Below are positions 1 to 11,400 of a stretch of DNA of 64,000 nucleotides, piece after piece; position 1 is the stretch's first letter, and the number at the start of each line of letters is the position of its first letter. The notes beneath the pieces were generated by a model. That model saw only the letters and a program-made list of their open reading frames with translations. It was not told the origin of the DNA and searched no databases. Made by a program: the position numbers and the translations under genes. Source of the DNA: CBDFHF01 sp965247565 (GTDB lineage: Bacteria; Pseudomonadota; Gammaproteobacteria; Methylococcales; Methylomonadaceae); assembly GCA_965247565.1 (NCBI GenBank), contig CBDFHF010000001.1:632497-696496 (forward strand), read 5' to 3'.

Positions 1-1
1 C

Positions 2-3000
2 TATTCCGGCCCAACCCTCGGAGTAACTGGCGCCATTGCGGGTAACACCGCAGCAAACTTTGATGGCGTCAACGACAGTGTCAACCTGGGTACGTTCGAT
101 GTGAACGGTACTGGGCTAACCATGACCGCTTGGTTCAATGCCGATGACTTTGACACACATGACCAAAGACTCATCTCGAAAGCCCTATCGACGGGCTCGA
201 ATCAGGCACAAGACCACTGGTGGATGCTCAGTACCATGCAAAGCGGCAGCGACTATGTTCTCCGTCTTCGTGTACAAGCTGGTGGGACAACAGACACTTT
301 AATCGCCAGTTCTGGAGCGCTGTCGGCGAATCAATGGAATTTTGCTGCAGCAACCTACGATCAGACGACTGGCTCAATGCAGTTGTACCTGAACGGAACA
401 CTGGTCGGGAGTAAGACGCACAGCACAGGTGGCGCCGTTAATACCGATCCAACGCAAACGGTTATGATTGGAGCAAACCCCAACGGTTACGGTTACTTTG
501 ACGGTCGCATCGACGAAGTTGCTGTCTTCGATAAGGCTATTAGTCAATCGCAATTACAGGCCATATATAACTCGACTGCTGGAGCTTATAGTGTTGAAGA
601 AGACGGCACGTTAAGCGTTACAGCTGCACAAGGTGTTCTTGCGAATGACAGCGATATGGATAACAATCCTTTAACGGCCGAGCTGGTGACCGGGCCAAGC
701 AACGCCACTTCCTTCACGCTGAATGCAGATGGATCGTTTATTTACACGCCTAACACAGACTTCAATGGAACGGACTCATTTACTTACCGCGCGAAAGATG
801 GCTCTTTAAACTCCAACGTGGCGACGGTGACGATCAACGTTACATCTGTAAACGATGTTCCCACCGCGACCATAGTTCCAACAGCTTACGCCGCAACCGA
901 ACAAACCAACCTTAATCTGCATGGAACAGGCCTCAGCATTTCAGATAGTGATGCAGGTAATTCAGGTGTTCAAGCCATTATTTCTGTTGTATCGGGAACA
1001 TTGACCGCAACGGCCGGAACTACTGGCGTTTCAATATCGGGTTCCGGTTCATCAAATATCATTCTGACAGGAACAGTAACTCAGATTAACAATTTACTCG
1101 CTGGCAATCTGAGTGGCACTTTAGGATATCTCAATAATTCTGATGTACCGCTGGCCAGCGATACCTTAACTTTACAAGTTAATGATCAGGGAAATACAGG
1201 CTCAGGCGGTGCATTAGCCAGTTCCGATACGGCAGTCATTAATATGACTGCTATTAACGATGCCCCGGTAAACACAATCGTTGGGGCTGGCACCATTGTA
1301 GCGGAGGATAGTGTTATCCAACTATTGGGGTCAGTTTCTGTTATAGACGCCGATGCCGGCTCGGGCATTTTCACTGTTACCTTGTCAGTTTCTTCTGCCG
1401 CAGGTACTTTGTCAGCAGTTTCCGGAAGCGGAGTGACGATAAGCGGATCCGGAAGTGCTTCATTGGTTCTTACAGGAACACTGTTAGATATTAATAATTA
1501 CTTTGCATCTTCAAGTAATGCTCCGGTGTTTACGGCGACAGCCGACTTTAATGGCCCTGTCTCATTCACTGTTCTAACTAGCGATAACGCAAGTTCAGTC
1601 AGCGGAGGCGCTTTGACTGACACAGATACGATTAATGGATCCATATTGGCAGTCGCAGATATTACCGATGATAGTGCCGCAACTAATGAGGACAATTCAG
1701 TTACCTTTGCACCTCTTGTCAACGATTCATTTGAAAATTCAAACCGTATTATTAGTCATATTAACGGTGCCTTGATTGCAACTGGAGGCGCTGCGGCAGT
1801 GACAGGCGGGAGCGTTATGCTCAATGGTGATGGCTCACTTACTTTTACGCCAACTGCAAATTATCATGGTAATCCTAGCTTTACTTATACGGTAACTTCT
1901 GGTGGCTCCACCGAAACAGCAACGGTTAATATTACTGTAAATGCTATCGCAGACGCCCCTTCTGTAACCAACGCCACCACTAATGAAGACACCCAAACTT
2001 CATCCGGACTTGTGATATCCCGTAACATCAATGACAGCTCTGAAGTTACCTACTTCAAAATAACCGGAATTACAGGTGGGACGCTCTATCAAACTAATGG
2101 CACAACGGTAATTCACAATGGTGACTTTATAAGCTTCGCGCAAGGCAGCGCCGGGTTGAAGTTTACGCCTACTTTAAATTCGACCAGTAACGGTAGTTTT
2201 ACCGTTCAGTCATCAACGTCAAATAATGATTCCGGGCTTGGTAGCGGCACAAGTACAGCAACCATTACGATTAATCCAATTAACGATGCGCCAGACGTTA
2301 CGACGAATGGTAACTATTCCATCACGACCAATGAAAATACTCCATCAACAGGCGTTGCTGTTAGCACAGTAATTGTGAATGGACCATCAGGTTCTGTTGG
2401 ATACAGTGACGTGGATATAGGCGCACAAAAAGGTATGGCGGTCATCGATAAAACGGGGAACGGTAACTGGCAATTCTCCACAGATGGCTCAAATTGGATA
2501 CCCTTTGGTGCAGTATCCAATACCAACGCTCTTTTGCTTGATGGTGACACGCAAATTCGCTATGTACCTGATGGTCTTAATAGTGAAACAGCCATCCTGC
2601 AAATACGAGGATGGGATCAATCCACAGGCAGTGCTTCTTCAAATACAAATGCTTCTTACGGCGATGCCACCTTAACAAACTTTGACCACGCCTATTCTTA
2701 CGAGATAGCCAGAGTCACTGCTACTGTCACGGCGATAAACGATACCCCGACCGATATTTCGCCAAATTCATTCAGCGTCAATGAGAATGTCAATACAAGC
2801 GGCGGCTACGCCGTTGGTACGCTCACCACGACAGATGCAGATAGTGGAGACACATTCACCCTTTCGATCACGGGCGGAACAGACGCAGCCAAGTTTTCGA
2901 TTAGTGGCGGTAACCAGTTAATGCTGACCGATGCTGTGCTGAATTACGAGACAAAGCCGAGCTACTCCGTCATGGTTCGCTCGACCGATGCAGCAGGAGC

Positions 3001-6000
3001 CTACTACGAGGAGACATTGACCATTAACGTCAACGATGTTAACGAAACGCCTGGAGTTTCGCTGAGCAACGTCGTTTCAAACCTGCCGGAAAATACCGAT
3101 ACCTCTGCCGGAATAAAGCTCGCGGATATCGTCATCACTGATGATGCCTTAGGCACCAACAATTTGACGTTAATGGGAGCGGATGCAGGAGCATTCGAAC
3201 TCGTCGGCACTGAACTCCGTTTAAAAGCGGGAACTTCGCTCAATTTTGAAGCGAAGACTTCGTTCGATGTGACCATCCAAGTGGACGATGCTAATATCGG
3301 TGGCTCACCTGATGGTTTCGTTGACTTTACGCTTGCCATTACGGACGTTGACGAATTTGACGTCACGACACCTATCGACGTCAATGCAGCTGCGAATACG
3401 GTAGCCGAAAATGCAATGGTCGGTACAGTAGTTGGCATAACTGCGTTTGCTAGCGATGCCGATGCGACGATCAATGCTATCACCTATTCGCTGGATGACA
3501 ATGCCGGTGGCCGCTTTACGATAGACGTCAACACAGGCGTCGTGACCGTTGCTGATAGTAATCTGCTCAACTACGAAGCGGCCACGTTACATAACATTAC
3601 CCTACGTGCCACTTCCGCTGATAGTTCATTTGCGACGCAGTCTTTTAACATCCATCTGACCGATGTTAATGAGAGCACGATCAGCGCTGTCAGCGATGGC
3701 AACATGATCGTCAACACGGTTCTAGAAAATGCCAGTAACGGAACGCCGGTCGGCATTACCGGTCTAGCTACTGATCCCGATGGTTCCGATACGGTGACTT
3801 ACAGCCTGGATGACAATGCCGGTGGTCGGTTCACCATTGAAGCCAATACAGGCATCGTGTCGGTCAACAGCGCCATCGACCGCGAAGCGGCCGCATCTTA
3901 CAACATTACGATTCGAGCCAGCAGCAGCGACACGTCGACAACAACCCAGGCGTTCACAATCAACATCGGCGATGTCAACGAGTTCACAATCAGTTCCATT
4001 ACGGACTCTGATGTCAGTGCTAACTCAGTGGTCGAGAACGCCACCATCGGAACGGTAGTTAATATCACTGGCTTGGCAACTGACAGCGACGCAACGACCA
4101 ACGCCATCACCTATAGCCTGTTCGATGATGACTCGGGACGCTTTGCCATCGATGCAAACACCGGTGTGGTGACAGTAGCCGGGGCCATTAATCGCGAGAC
4201 GGACGGAGCAAGTCGCAATATTACTATTAGAGCTACTTCTTCCGATGCTTCGCATAGCGATCAGACATTCTCCATCGCTATTGCCGATGCAAACGAATTG
4301 AATGTATCTGCTCCGACTGATACAAATACAGCTACAAACGCAGTGGATGAAAATGTTGCCACTGGAACGCTAGTTGGTATTACGGCCATTGCGAGTGATG
4401 CGGATGCAACAACGAATGGTGTGACTTACACCTTATTTGATGATGCGGGTGGCCGGTTTGCGATCGATTCAGCCACGGGTGTGGTCACCGTTGCGGATGG
4501 CACCTTGCTCAACTTCGAAACAGCGACTTCGCACAATATTACCGTGCGAGCAACCTCGGCAGATGGTTCGACTAGCCATTCGATCTTTACTATTAATGTA
4601 AACGATGTCGATGAGTTGGATGTTAGCACGCCTGTTGACGTCAATTCGTTAATAAACTCGGTCGCTGAGAATGCATCAGTTGGAGCTGTTGTTGGCATCA
4701 CCGCGTTTGCCCAGGATCAAGACGGTGCAACCAACACGATTACATATACGTTGGATAACGATGCGGGTGGTCTGTTTGCTATAGACAGTTCCACTGGTGT
4801 AGTTACCGTGGCGGTTGATGGAAGGTTCGATTATGAGGTCGCGGCATCGCATGCTATTACCGTACGGGCAACTTCAGACGATGGTTCATTTAGCTCTGCA
4901 GTTTTTACAATTAATGTCACTGACGTTAACGAAGCCCCGCTCGGAAGCGTGATGATCTCGGGTAAGCCAACGGAAGGCCAAATCCTGAGCGTCAGCAATA
5001 ATTTGGTGGACAGCGATGGACTGGGCGTGATTACTTATACCTGGAAAGCCGATGGTAATGCGATAGGTCTTGGCACTACCTTAATCTTAACCGAAGCCGA
5101 AGTGGGCAAAACTATTACAGTCGTGGCCAGTTATACCGACGGTCATGGCAGCAACGAAAGCGTAAGCAGTTTACCAACTGTCGCCGTGATTAACGTCAAC
5201 GACTCGCCCACCGTGGCAAATGCCATTATTGATCAATCGACCATCGAAGACAGTACTTTTACGTTTCAAATCCCAGCCAATACTTTTTTCGATGTGGATG
5301 CAGGAGATACCCTGGCATACAGTGCGACTGGTCTTCCAGACTGGTTGAGCTTTGATGCGGCAACGCGGACTTTTTCAGGTACACCGGCCAATGCTGATGT
5401 GGGTGTAATAACTCTCCGAGTCACCGCTACTGATACTAGTTTCGCTTCGGTGTCTGATGAGTTCACCTTGACCATTGCCAACAGCAATGATGTTCCGGTT
5501 ACCGGCCCGATTAACTTGTCTGCTATTAATGAAGATAGCGGCGCACGAGTCATCACTGAAGTCGACTTACTGGCGAATACCTACGATATCGACGGCGATG
5601 AACTAACCGTAACCGGTTTAACCATTACTAGCGGTAGAGGTTCGTTGCTGGACAACGGCAATGGCACCTGGACTTATAGCCCGGCAGTTGATGATGATAC
5701 GCTGGTAAATTTTAGTTTTAGCGTTTCTGATGGTCAGCAATCCATTGAAGGTAATGCCAGTCTTGATATTTTGCCAGTGAATGATTTACCAATGGCTGTT
5801 GAAACGAATGTTAGAACTACTATCGACAAAAGCTACTCTGGTAGTTTACCCACTGCGACGGACGTTGATGGCGATTCGCTCAGCTATGCGTTGCGTGAGC
5901 AGGCTAGCCATGGGCTTGTGATTGTCAACAAGGATGGTAGCTTCAGCTATACTCCACACAGCAAGTTTAGTGGTGAAGACCGGTTTACCTACAGTGTCTC

Positions 6001-6751
6001 TGACGGAAACGGTGGCGTAGCCATTAAAACCATGACATTCGTTATTGAAGAAGCCGCAGGCGGGGCAGGGACTATTTTTGTTGGTCCTAATCCCAATGAG
6101 ACCGATGCAGAGACGGTTGAAAGAATTATTCCGGGCAACCCTTTCGATGTGGGTGGTAGTAACAATAATATTAATGACATTCTTATTAAAACTGAGGTTA
6201 CTGATCTTAAATCGATTGTTTTAAATAATACTGCGCCTAAAAACGCTGAGCAATTCTTGAATGGTTGGCAAATCAATCAGGTTATAGATGGGCAAAGAGA
6301 AGAGACTGATGAACGGAGACAGAAAGCCAATAAGAACTTTATTGTCCCGGAATCTGGTTTTGAATTATGGCTAAAACAGCAAAAAAGTCTGAATCTCGAA
6401 AATTTGATTGTTGATAGTACATTTAATCTGGAGTCAGATCTCAAAGCAACAGATGCATTGCGGAGTAACATCGAGCTGATGAAATCCCAAATGGATGCGA
6501 GTAAAAATGTTACGGATAAAGCAGATGTTGAAATTGAATTTGTTGCCGGCACTACGTTAAGCATTACGGCAGGGGTTGTTACCTGGGTGCTTCGGGGCGG
6601 AGCTTTGATGTCAAGTCTGTTGTCTTCGGTGTCCTTGTTTAAACAATTCGATCCATTAGCTGTTGTTTTTAAAGCGCCGGATAAGACTCATGAAAAACCA
6701 ACGGAAGTTGATGAAGATGAGGTTGAATCAATGTTTGAAGACCATCACTAG
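2..6751 (+). CDS. Giant cadherin/VCBS-repeat surface adhesin, 5' end outside window
   Basis: The frame is open from base 2 with no believable start, so the gene begins upstream; GTG at 101 is only an internal codon. The first ~185 residues look like a LamG/concanavalin-type domain (AANFDGVNDSVNLG near its start). A VCBS/tandem-95 type repeat follows (GVLANDSDMDNNPL), then several Ig-like repeats, five cadherin-like repeats around 3.4-4.9 kb sharing DDAGGRF and TGVVTVA motifs, and further Ig-type modules. Repeats end near 6.05 kb. The last ~220 residues are non-repetitive, with one hydrophobic stretch (about 6550-6650) and an acidic tail, which could anchor the C-terminus. Aspartate-rich repeats of this kind usually bind calcium. 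Likely role: cell-surface adhesion or biofilm matrix. A diguanylate cyclase follows 16 bp later. Family assignment is confident; ligand unknown. Confidence 0.85.
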   Translation, partial: YSGPTLGVTGAIAGNTAANFDGVNDSVNLGTFDVNGTGLTMTAWFNADDFDTHDQRLISKALSTGSNQAQDHWWMLSTMQSGSDYVLRLRVQAGGTTDTLIASSGALSANQWNFAAATYDQTTGSMQLYLNGTLVGSKTHSTGGAVNTDPTQTVMIGANPNGYGYFDGRIDEVAVFDKAISQSQLQAIYNSTAGAYSVEEDGTLSVTAAQGVLANDSDMDNNPLTAELVTGPSNATSFTLNADGSFIYTPNTDFNGTDSFTYRAKDGSLNSNVATVTINVTSVNDVPTATIVPTAYAATEQTNLNLHGTGLSISDSDAGNSGVQAIISVVSGTLTATAGTTGVSISGSGSSNIILTGTVTQINNLLAGNLSGTLGYLNNSDVPLASDTLTLQVNDQGNTGSGGALASSDTAVINMTAINDAPVNTIVGAGTIVAEDSVIQLLGSVSVIDADAGSGIFTVTLSVSSAAGTLSAVSGSGVTISGSGSASLVLTGTLLDINNYFASSSNAPVFTATADFNGPVSFTVLTSDNASSVSGGALTDTDTINGSILAVADITDDSAATNEDNSVTFAPLVNDSFENSNRIISHINGALIATGGAAAVTGGSVMLNGDGSLTFTPTANYHGNPSFTYTVTSGGSTETATVNITVNAIADAPSVTNATTNEDTQTSSGLVISRNINDSSEVTYFKITGITGGTLYQTNGTTVIHNGDFISFAQGSAGLKFTPTLNSTSNGSFTVQSSTSNNDSGLGSGTSTATITINPINDAPDVTTNGNYSITTNENTPSTGVAVSTVIVNGPSGSVGYSDVDIGAQKGMAVIDKTGNGNWQFSTDGSNWIPFGAVSNTNALLLDGDTQIRYVPDGLNSETAILQIRGWDQSTGSASSNTNASYGDATLTNFDHAYSYEIARVTATVTAINDTPTDISPNSFSVNENVNTSGGYAVGTLTTTDADSGDTFTLSITGGTDAAKFSISGGNQLMLTDAVLNYETKPSYSVMVRSTDAAGAYYEETLTINVNDVNETPGVSLSNVVSNLPENTDTSAGIKLADIVITDDALGTNNLTLMGADAGAFELVGTELRLKAGTSLNFEAKTSFDVTIQVDDANIGGSPDGFVDFTLAITDVDEFDVTTPIDVNAAANTVAENAMVGTVVGITAFASDADATINAITYSLDDNAGGRFTIDVNTGVVTVADSNLLNYEAATLHNITLRATSADSSFATQSFNIHLTDVNESTISAVSDGNMIVNTVLENASNGTPVGITGLATDPDGSDTVTYSLDDNAGGRFTIEANTGIVSVNSAIDREAAASYNITIRASSSDTSTTTQAFTINIGDVNEFTISSITDSDVSANSVVENATIGTVVNITGLATDSDATTNAITYSLFDDDSGRFAIDANTGVVTVAGAINRETDGASRNITIRATSSDASHSDQTFSIAIADANELNVSAPTDTNTATNAVDENVATGTLVGITAIASDADATTNGVTYTLFDDAGGRFAIDSATGVVTVADGTLLNFETATSHNITVRATSADGSTSHSIFTINVNDVDELDVSTPVDVNSLINSVAENASVGAVVGITAFAQDQDGATNTITYTLDNDAGGLFAIDSSTGVVTVAVDGRFDYEVAASHAITVRATSDDGSFSSAVFTINVTDVNEAPLGSVMISGKPTEGQILSVSNNLVDSDGLGVITYTWKADGNAIGLGTTLILTEAEVGKTITVVASYTDGHGSNESVSSLPTVAVINVNDSPTVANAIIDQSTIEDSTFTFQIPANTFFDVDAGDTLAYSATGLPDWLSFDAATRTFSGTPANADVGVITLRVTATDTSFASVSDEFTLTIANSNDVPVTGPINLSAINEDSGARVITEVDLLANTYDIDGDELTVTGLTITSGRGSLLDNGNGTWTYSPAVDDDTLVNFSFSVSDGQQSIEGNASLDILPVNDLPMAVETNVRTTIDKSYSGSLPTATDVDGDSLSYALREQASHGLVIVNKDGSFSYTPHSKFSGEDRFTYSVSDGNGGVAIKTMTFVIEEAAGGAGTIFVGPNPNETDAETVERIIPGNPFDVGGSNNNINDILIKTEVTDLKSIVLNNTAPKNAEQFLNGWQINQVIDGQREETDERRQKANKNFIVPESGFELWLKQQKSLNLENLIVDSTFNLESDLKATDALRSNIELMKSQMDASKNVTDKADVEIEFVAGTTLSITAGVVTWVLRGGALMSSLLSSVSLFKQFDPLAVVFKAPDKTHEKPTEVDEDEVESMFEDHH

Positions 6752-6767
6752 CAAATGATTTCTGTCA

Positions 6768-8339
6768 ATGATAAGCATGGCTAAGTCTATGGCCGCCCTA
6801 TGGCCTTCAGTTCGTATCAGTTTGGTGTTGGTATTAATCACTACCAGTGTAATTTTGTTTGCTGATTTGCTGGGCATCGTACCCAATCAGGCAAAATTTG
6901 AACTGGAAAACCGCAAACAACAAAGTGAATCATTGGCAGTGCTTTTTTCCACAATGGCAGCTGATCGGGACTTGAAAAGTATCCGCTCTCTATTATTAAA
7001 AATTGTGGTTCGCGATGACAAAATTCTGTCTGCCGGATTCCGAACTCAACAGGGCAAATTGTTATTTGAAGCGGGGGAACATAAAAAATACTGGGGCGAC
7101 TACAGATCAACCAGCTCAACGACTACCCATGTGCTAGTGCCCATTTTTCTGGAAGCGAAACAAATTGGTTCCATTGAACTACGATTTACAGAATTGACCT
7201 CGGAAGCCGAAGGAATATTGGGGATATTTAACAACGACATCTATAAACTCATTTTATTTGTGGGCTTAGTTGGTTTTTTTTCTTTTTTGTTTTTTATTCT
7301 TCGTACCCTGCGCCAAATCGATCCAGCATCGGTGATTCCTGATAGGGTCAATGCAGCATTTGATACGCTCTCCGAAGGGGTAGTCATTCTGGATGATAAA
7401 GAGCAGATAGTGTTGGTCAATACGGCATTTTCTAATATTGTTAAACGGCAACCGAACGCTTTACTAGGTTTCAGATTGTCAGAGCTGGATTGGCAGACTC
7501 CTGAGCAAAACTCTAGTGAGATATTGTTCCCCTGGAAAACGGCAAAGTCCACGGGCGAAAGTAGTGTAGGCAATAAGTTAAATTTAAAAATAGAATCGGA
7601 TGAAATCCGGACCATGATGCTGAATTGCGCGCCAATCAAGGACAGCAATGGCAATCAACAAGGCATGTTGTTAACGTTTGATGATGTTACTGAGCTGGAG
7701 TTACAAAAACAACAATTACAAATAACAGTGACCGATCTTGAACTGTCAAAAAATGAAATCCAACGACAAAACAGTGAATTGTATATTCTCGCCACGCGCG
7801 ACCCTTTAACGGGCAGTTTAAACAGGCGATCCTTTTACGAGCAGTTTGCTGAATTGTTTACTAAAGCCAGACAGCATAATGAAAATTTGTGTTGCATTAT
7901 GGTGGATATCGATCACTTTAAAAAAGTGAACGACAATTATGGGCATGGTGTTGGTGATGAAGCGATTAAATTACTGGCGAGTATTCTGGAGGCCAGTACT
8001 CGGGACGTTGATATTGTGGGGCGATACGGTGGTGAGGAGTTTTGTGTCGTCTTGCCAGGCTTAGGCATTGAAGAGGCTATTTCTGTAGCAGAAAGAATCA
8101 GGTTACGTATTAAAGATGAGTCAGTTAGTCATTTTAATCAAGGACCCTGGATAACCGCCAGCTTGGGTGTTGCGACCATTCATGACCAAGCCAAGGACAT
8201 GGAGGCATTAAACGACCAAGCTGATCAAGCGTTATACGTAGCTAAGCAGTCAGGTCGTAATCGGGTGGTCAGATGGGCTCTCGTCGATGCTGAAAATACA
8301 AACTACCAAGATGTTGAAATGCTAAAAAATGTTTCCTGA
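6768..8339 (+). CDS. Membrane-bound PAS-GGDEF diguanylate cyclase
   Basis: A 523-residue protein. Two transmembrane segments (about residues 16-37 and 160-180) flank a periplasmic sensor region. A PAS-like domain (about 195-310) and a short coiled coil lead into a GGDEF domain (about 345-505). The domain starts with DPLTGSLNRR and carries the active signature GGEEF at residues 421-425. An RxxD inhibitory site (RDVD) lies exactly five residues upstream, so product inhibition by c-di-GMP is expected. It should make c-di-GMP from two GTP at the inner membrane. The 16-bp gap from the adhesin gene suggests co-transcription and control of adhesion by c-di-GMP, which is inference. ATG at 6777 is an alternative start. 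Confidence 0.93.
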   Translation: MISMAKSMAALWPSVRISLVLVLITTSVILFADLLGIVPNQAKFELENRKQQSESLAVLFSTMAADRDLKSIRSLLLKIVVRDDKILSAGFRTQQGKLLFEAGEHKKYWGDYRSTSSTTTHVLVPIFLEAKQIGSIELRFTELTSEAEGILGIFNNDIYKLILFVGLVGFFSFLFFILRTLRQIDPASVIPDRVNAAFDTLSEGVVILDDKEQIVLVNTAFSNIVKRQPNALLGFRLSELDWQTPEQNSSEILFPWKTAKSTGESSVGNKLNLKIESDEIRTMMLNCAPIKDSNGNQQGMLLTFDDVTELELQKQQLQITVTDLELSKNEIQRQNSELYILATRDPLTGSLNRRSFYEQFAELFTKARQHNENLCCIMVDIDHFKKVNDNYGHGVGDEAIKLLASILEASTRDVDIVGRYGGEEFCVVLPGLGIEEAISVAERIRLRIKDESVSHFNQGPWITASLGVATIHDQAKDMEALNDQADQALYVAKQSGRNRVVRWALVDAENTNYQDVEMLKNVS

Positions 8340-8442
8340 TTTGTTTCAACTGTAGTAGTTCAGGCTTGATCTGACAGTTACCCGTCTTCTAAGGTCTCTG
8401 GCAAATTCAGTCCGGGCTAGTACAGTTTACGATTATCCGAGA

Positions 8443-11400
8443 CTAGCCCCCAGTCCAACTCTCACTCAATACTTCAGCCTGTTTTAAACACAACTCAACC
8501 GCTTCATCAGCCTTATCCGGTGGATACTTCCATTTACGCAGCGCCCGTCGAACCAGATTTCGCAATCTCGCCCTAACGCTATCCCGCTTTGCCCAATCAA
8601 CCGTGGTACTTTTACGCAATTGCTCGGTAATCTCTTTAGCCAGCTCACGTAAATTGTTATCACCCAACTCACGCACCGCCGATTCATTTTGAATCAAGGC
8701 CCGGTAAAAGGCGATTTCGTCCGGATTTAAACCCAGTTTTTCCGCTTGCGCCAAATCCGCCTGCATGTCTTTGGCTATAGCAATCAGCTCTTCAATGACC
8801 TGAGCGGTTTCGATGGCGCGATTATGATATTTGCGCAAAGATTCCAGAATGCGCTCAGAGTATTTTTTCTCAGAGACCACATCGGTTTTCATGCGGGCTT
8901 TCACTTCATCACGCAGCAAACGCTCCAACAAATCCACCGCCAGATTCTTTTCTTTCAGCTTTGCAACGTCATCCATAAACTCTGGAGACAGTAAGCCAAT
9001 ATTAGGCTTATCCAAACCCACCAAGCTGAAAATATCATCCACGCCATCGGCGACAATCGCGTTATCAATGATCTGCTTCAGCGCTGAATTTCTCTCTTCG
9101 TCGCTGCGGCGCTTGTCCACCGTGGTAAATTTGCTGATCGCCGCTTTGACCGCACTGAGAAACGCAATTTCCTTTTTTAGCGGCTCGACTTCATCCAGCG
9201 TCGAGCACAAGGTATAGGCACTGCTTAGCGCCGCCATCACATCCAAAAAGCGCTTCTTACCGTCCAGTTCGCCACTCGCACCTTGCAGACTTAAAATATG
9301 ATTCATCGCGCCCGGCAATAACTGCAAGGCCTGGCTGGCAAAAGCACTGTAATCAAAACCTTGCATCATGCCCCGCACAATATCCAGTTTTTCGAGTAGA
9401 AGTGCATAGGCCTCATGAGTATCCAGCGTCGGTGCGCCTTTGCCTTTGGAATCGGTGTAGGTTTTCAGCGCCTGCTTTAGCTCACTGGCAATGCCGATAT
9501 AGTCCACCACCAAGCCACCGGGCTTGTCTTTAAACACCCGGTTCACCCGCGCAATTGCCTGCATCAAGTTATGGCCTTTCATCGGCTTGTCGATGTACAT
9601 AGTATGGCAACACGGCGCATCAAAACCGGTCAGCCACATATCGCGCACAATCACTAATTGCAATGGGTCGTTATTGTCTTTAAAACGCTTTTCAAATAGC
9701 TTTTTAGTGGTTTTGCTATAGATATGCGGTTGTAAATTGGCATGGTCAGAAGCCGAGCCGGTCATCACAATTTTAATTGCACCCTTATTGGGGTCGGCAT
9801 CATGCCATTCCGGTTTCAGCGCGACAATGGCGTTATATAGTTCCACGCAAATATCCCGGCTCATACACACGATCATGGCTTTGCCGGGTATACTGGCAGT
9901 ACGAGTTGCAAAATGGCTGACTAAATCCTTAGCGACCTGTTCTACGCGCGGCGCACTTCCCACCAGCTTTTCTAAGGCCGCCCATTTTGATTTGGTGTTT
10001 TCACGGCTGGCGATGTCCTCTTCGTCTTCAATGACTTCGTCCACTTCCGCATTCAAGGCTTCAATGTCCGCCGCGTTAATATCCAACTTAGCCAGGCGCG
10101 ATTCATAATAAATCGGCACCGTCGCGCCATCATCCACCGCATCCTGAATATCGTAAATCGACACATAATCGCCAAACACCGCGCGCGTGTCTTTATCTTG
10201 CGCGGCAATTGGCGTACCGGTAAAACCAATAAAACTGGCACTGGGCAAGGCATCGCGCAAATGTTTGGAATAACCAAACACATATTGGCCTTTGGCATTT
10301 AACTTGGCTTTATCGCCATACTGGCTGCGGTGCGCTTCGTCACTAATCACCACGATATTGTGGCGAGTGCTTAATACCGGATGACTGACCTCATCGGCCA
10401 GCAAGGCAAATTTTTGGATGGTGGTAAAAATAATCCCGCCTGCTTGCCGCGCCGCCAGCATCTCGCGCAAATCGTCACGATCACCGGCTTGCACCGGGGT
10501 TTGTTTCAACGTTTCGACTGCCATACTAAAGGTGTTAAACAGCTGACCATCCAGATCGTTTCTATCGGTCACCACCACGATGGTCGGGTTATTCATCTCC
10601 GGCTGCGCCAATAACTTGCTGGCATAACACACCATCGAAATCGACTTGCCCGAACCCTGGGTATGCCACACCACCCCTGCTTTTCCAGAACCCGGCACCA
10701 CCCGCTGAGCATAATTCGCCCGTGGCTCCGCCGTTTGATGGCTAACCTGTTGCGCCGCAATCACCGTAGCTTTCACCGCCTCACGCACGGCATGAAACTG
10801 GTGATAACCGGCAATCTTTTTAATCAACTTGCCATCGTCCTGCTCAAACAAAATAAAGTAATGCAGATAATCTAAAAACAATTCCTGCTGAAAAAAGCCC
10901 TTTACCAAGGTTTCCAAACGGTATTCAAACAGCGGCTTATCATCTTCATTTGCCAGCGTACGCCACGGCAAAAACCGCTCTTTATTGGCCGTCAGCGAAC
11001 CCACCCGCGCATGTAAACCGTCACTAACGACCAGTGCCGCGTTAAAGATGAACAAATCGCTGATTTCGTCTTTATAGGTTTGTAACTGCTGATAAGCCGC
11101 CCAAATATCGGCATTTTGATCAACCGGATTTTTCAGCTCCAACACTGCCAACGGCAAGCCATTCACAAACACCAATACATCCGGGCGACGATGGCCTTTG
11201 CTACCTGCCAGCGTGTATTGATTGACCACCAAAAACTGGTTATTCGTCACCGTGGCAAAATCCAGCAAGGCCACATAATCGGTTTTCTCTTCGCCGTCGA
11301 TTTTAAAATCAACCTTCACGCCCTCTAATAACAGGCGATGAAACACCTGGTTGCTTTTGATCAACACCGGCGATTCCGGCTTGGCGATTTGCTGTGAAAC

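Noticed and set aside
3004..3483. A 159-codon minus-strand ORF inside the adhesin gene
   Set aside because: It is an antisense shadow of the repetitive adhesin; no ribosome site and low-complexity Ser/Val/Ala content.
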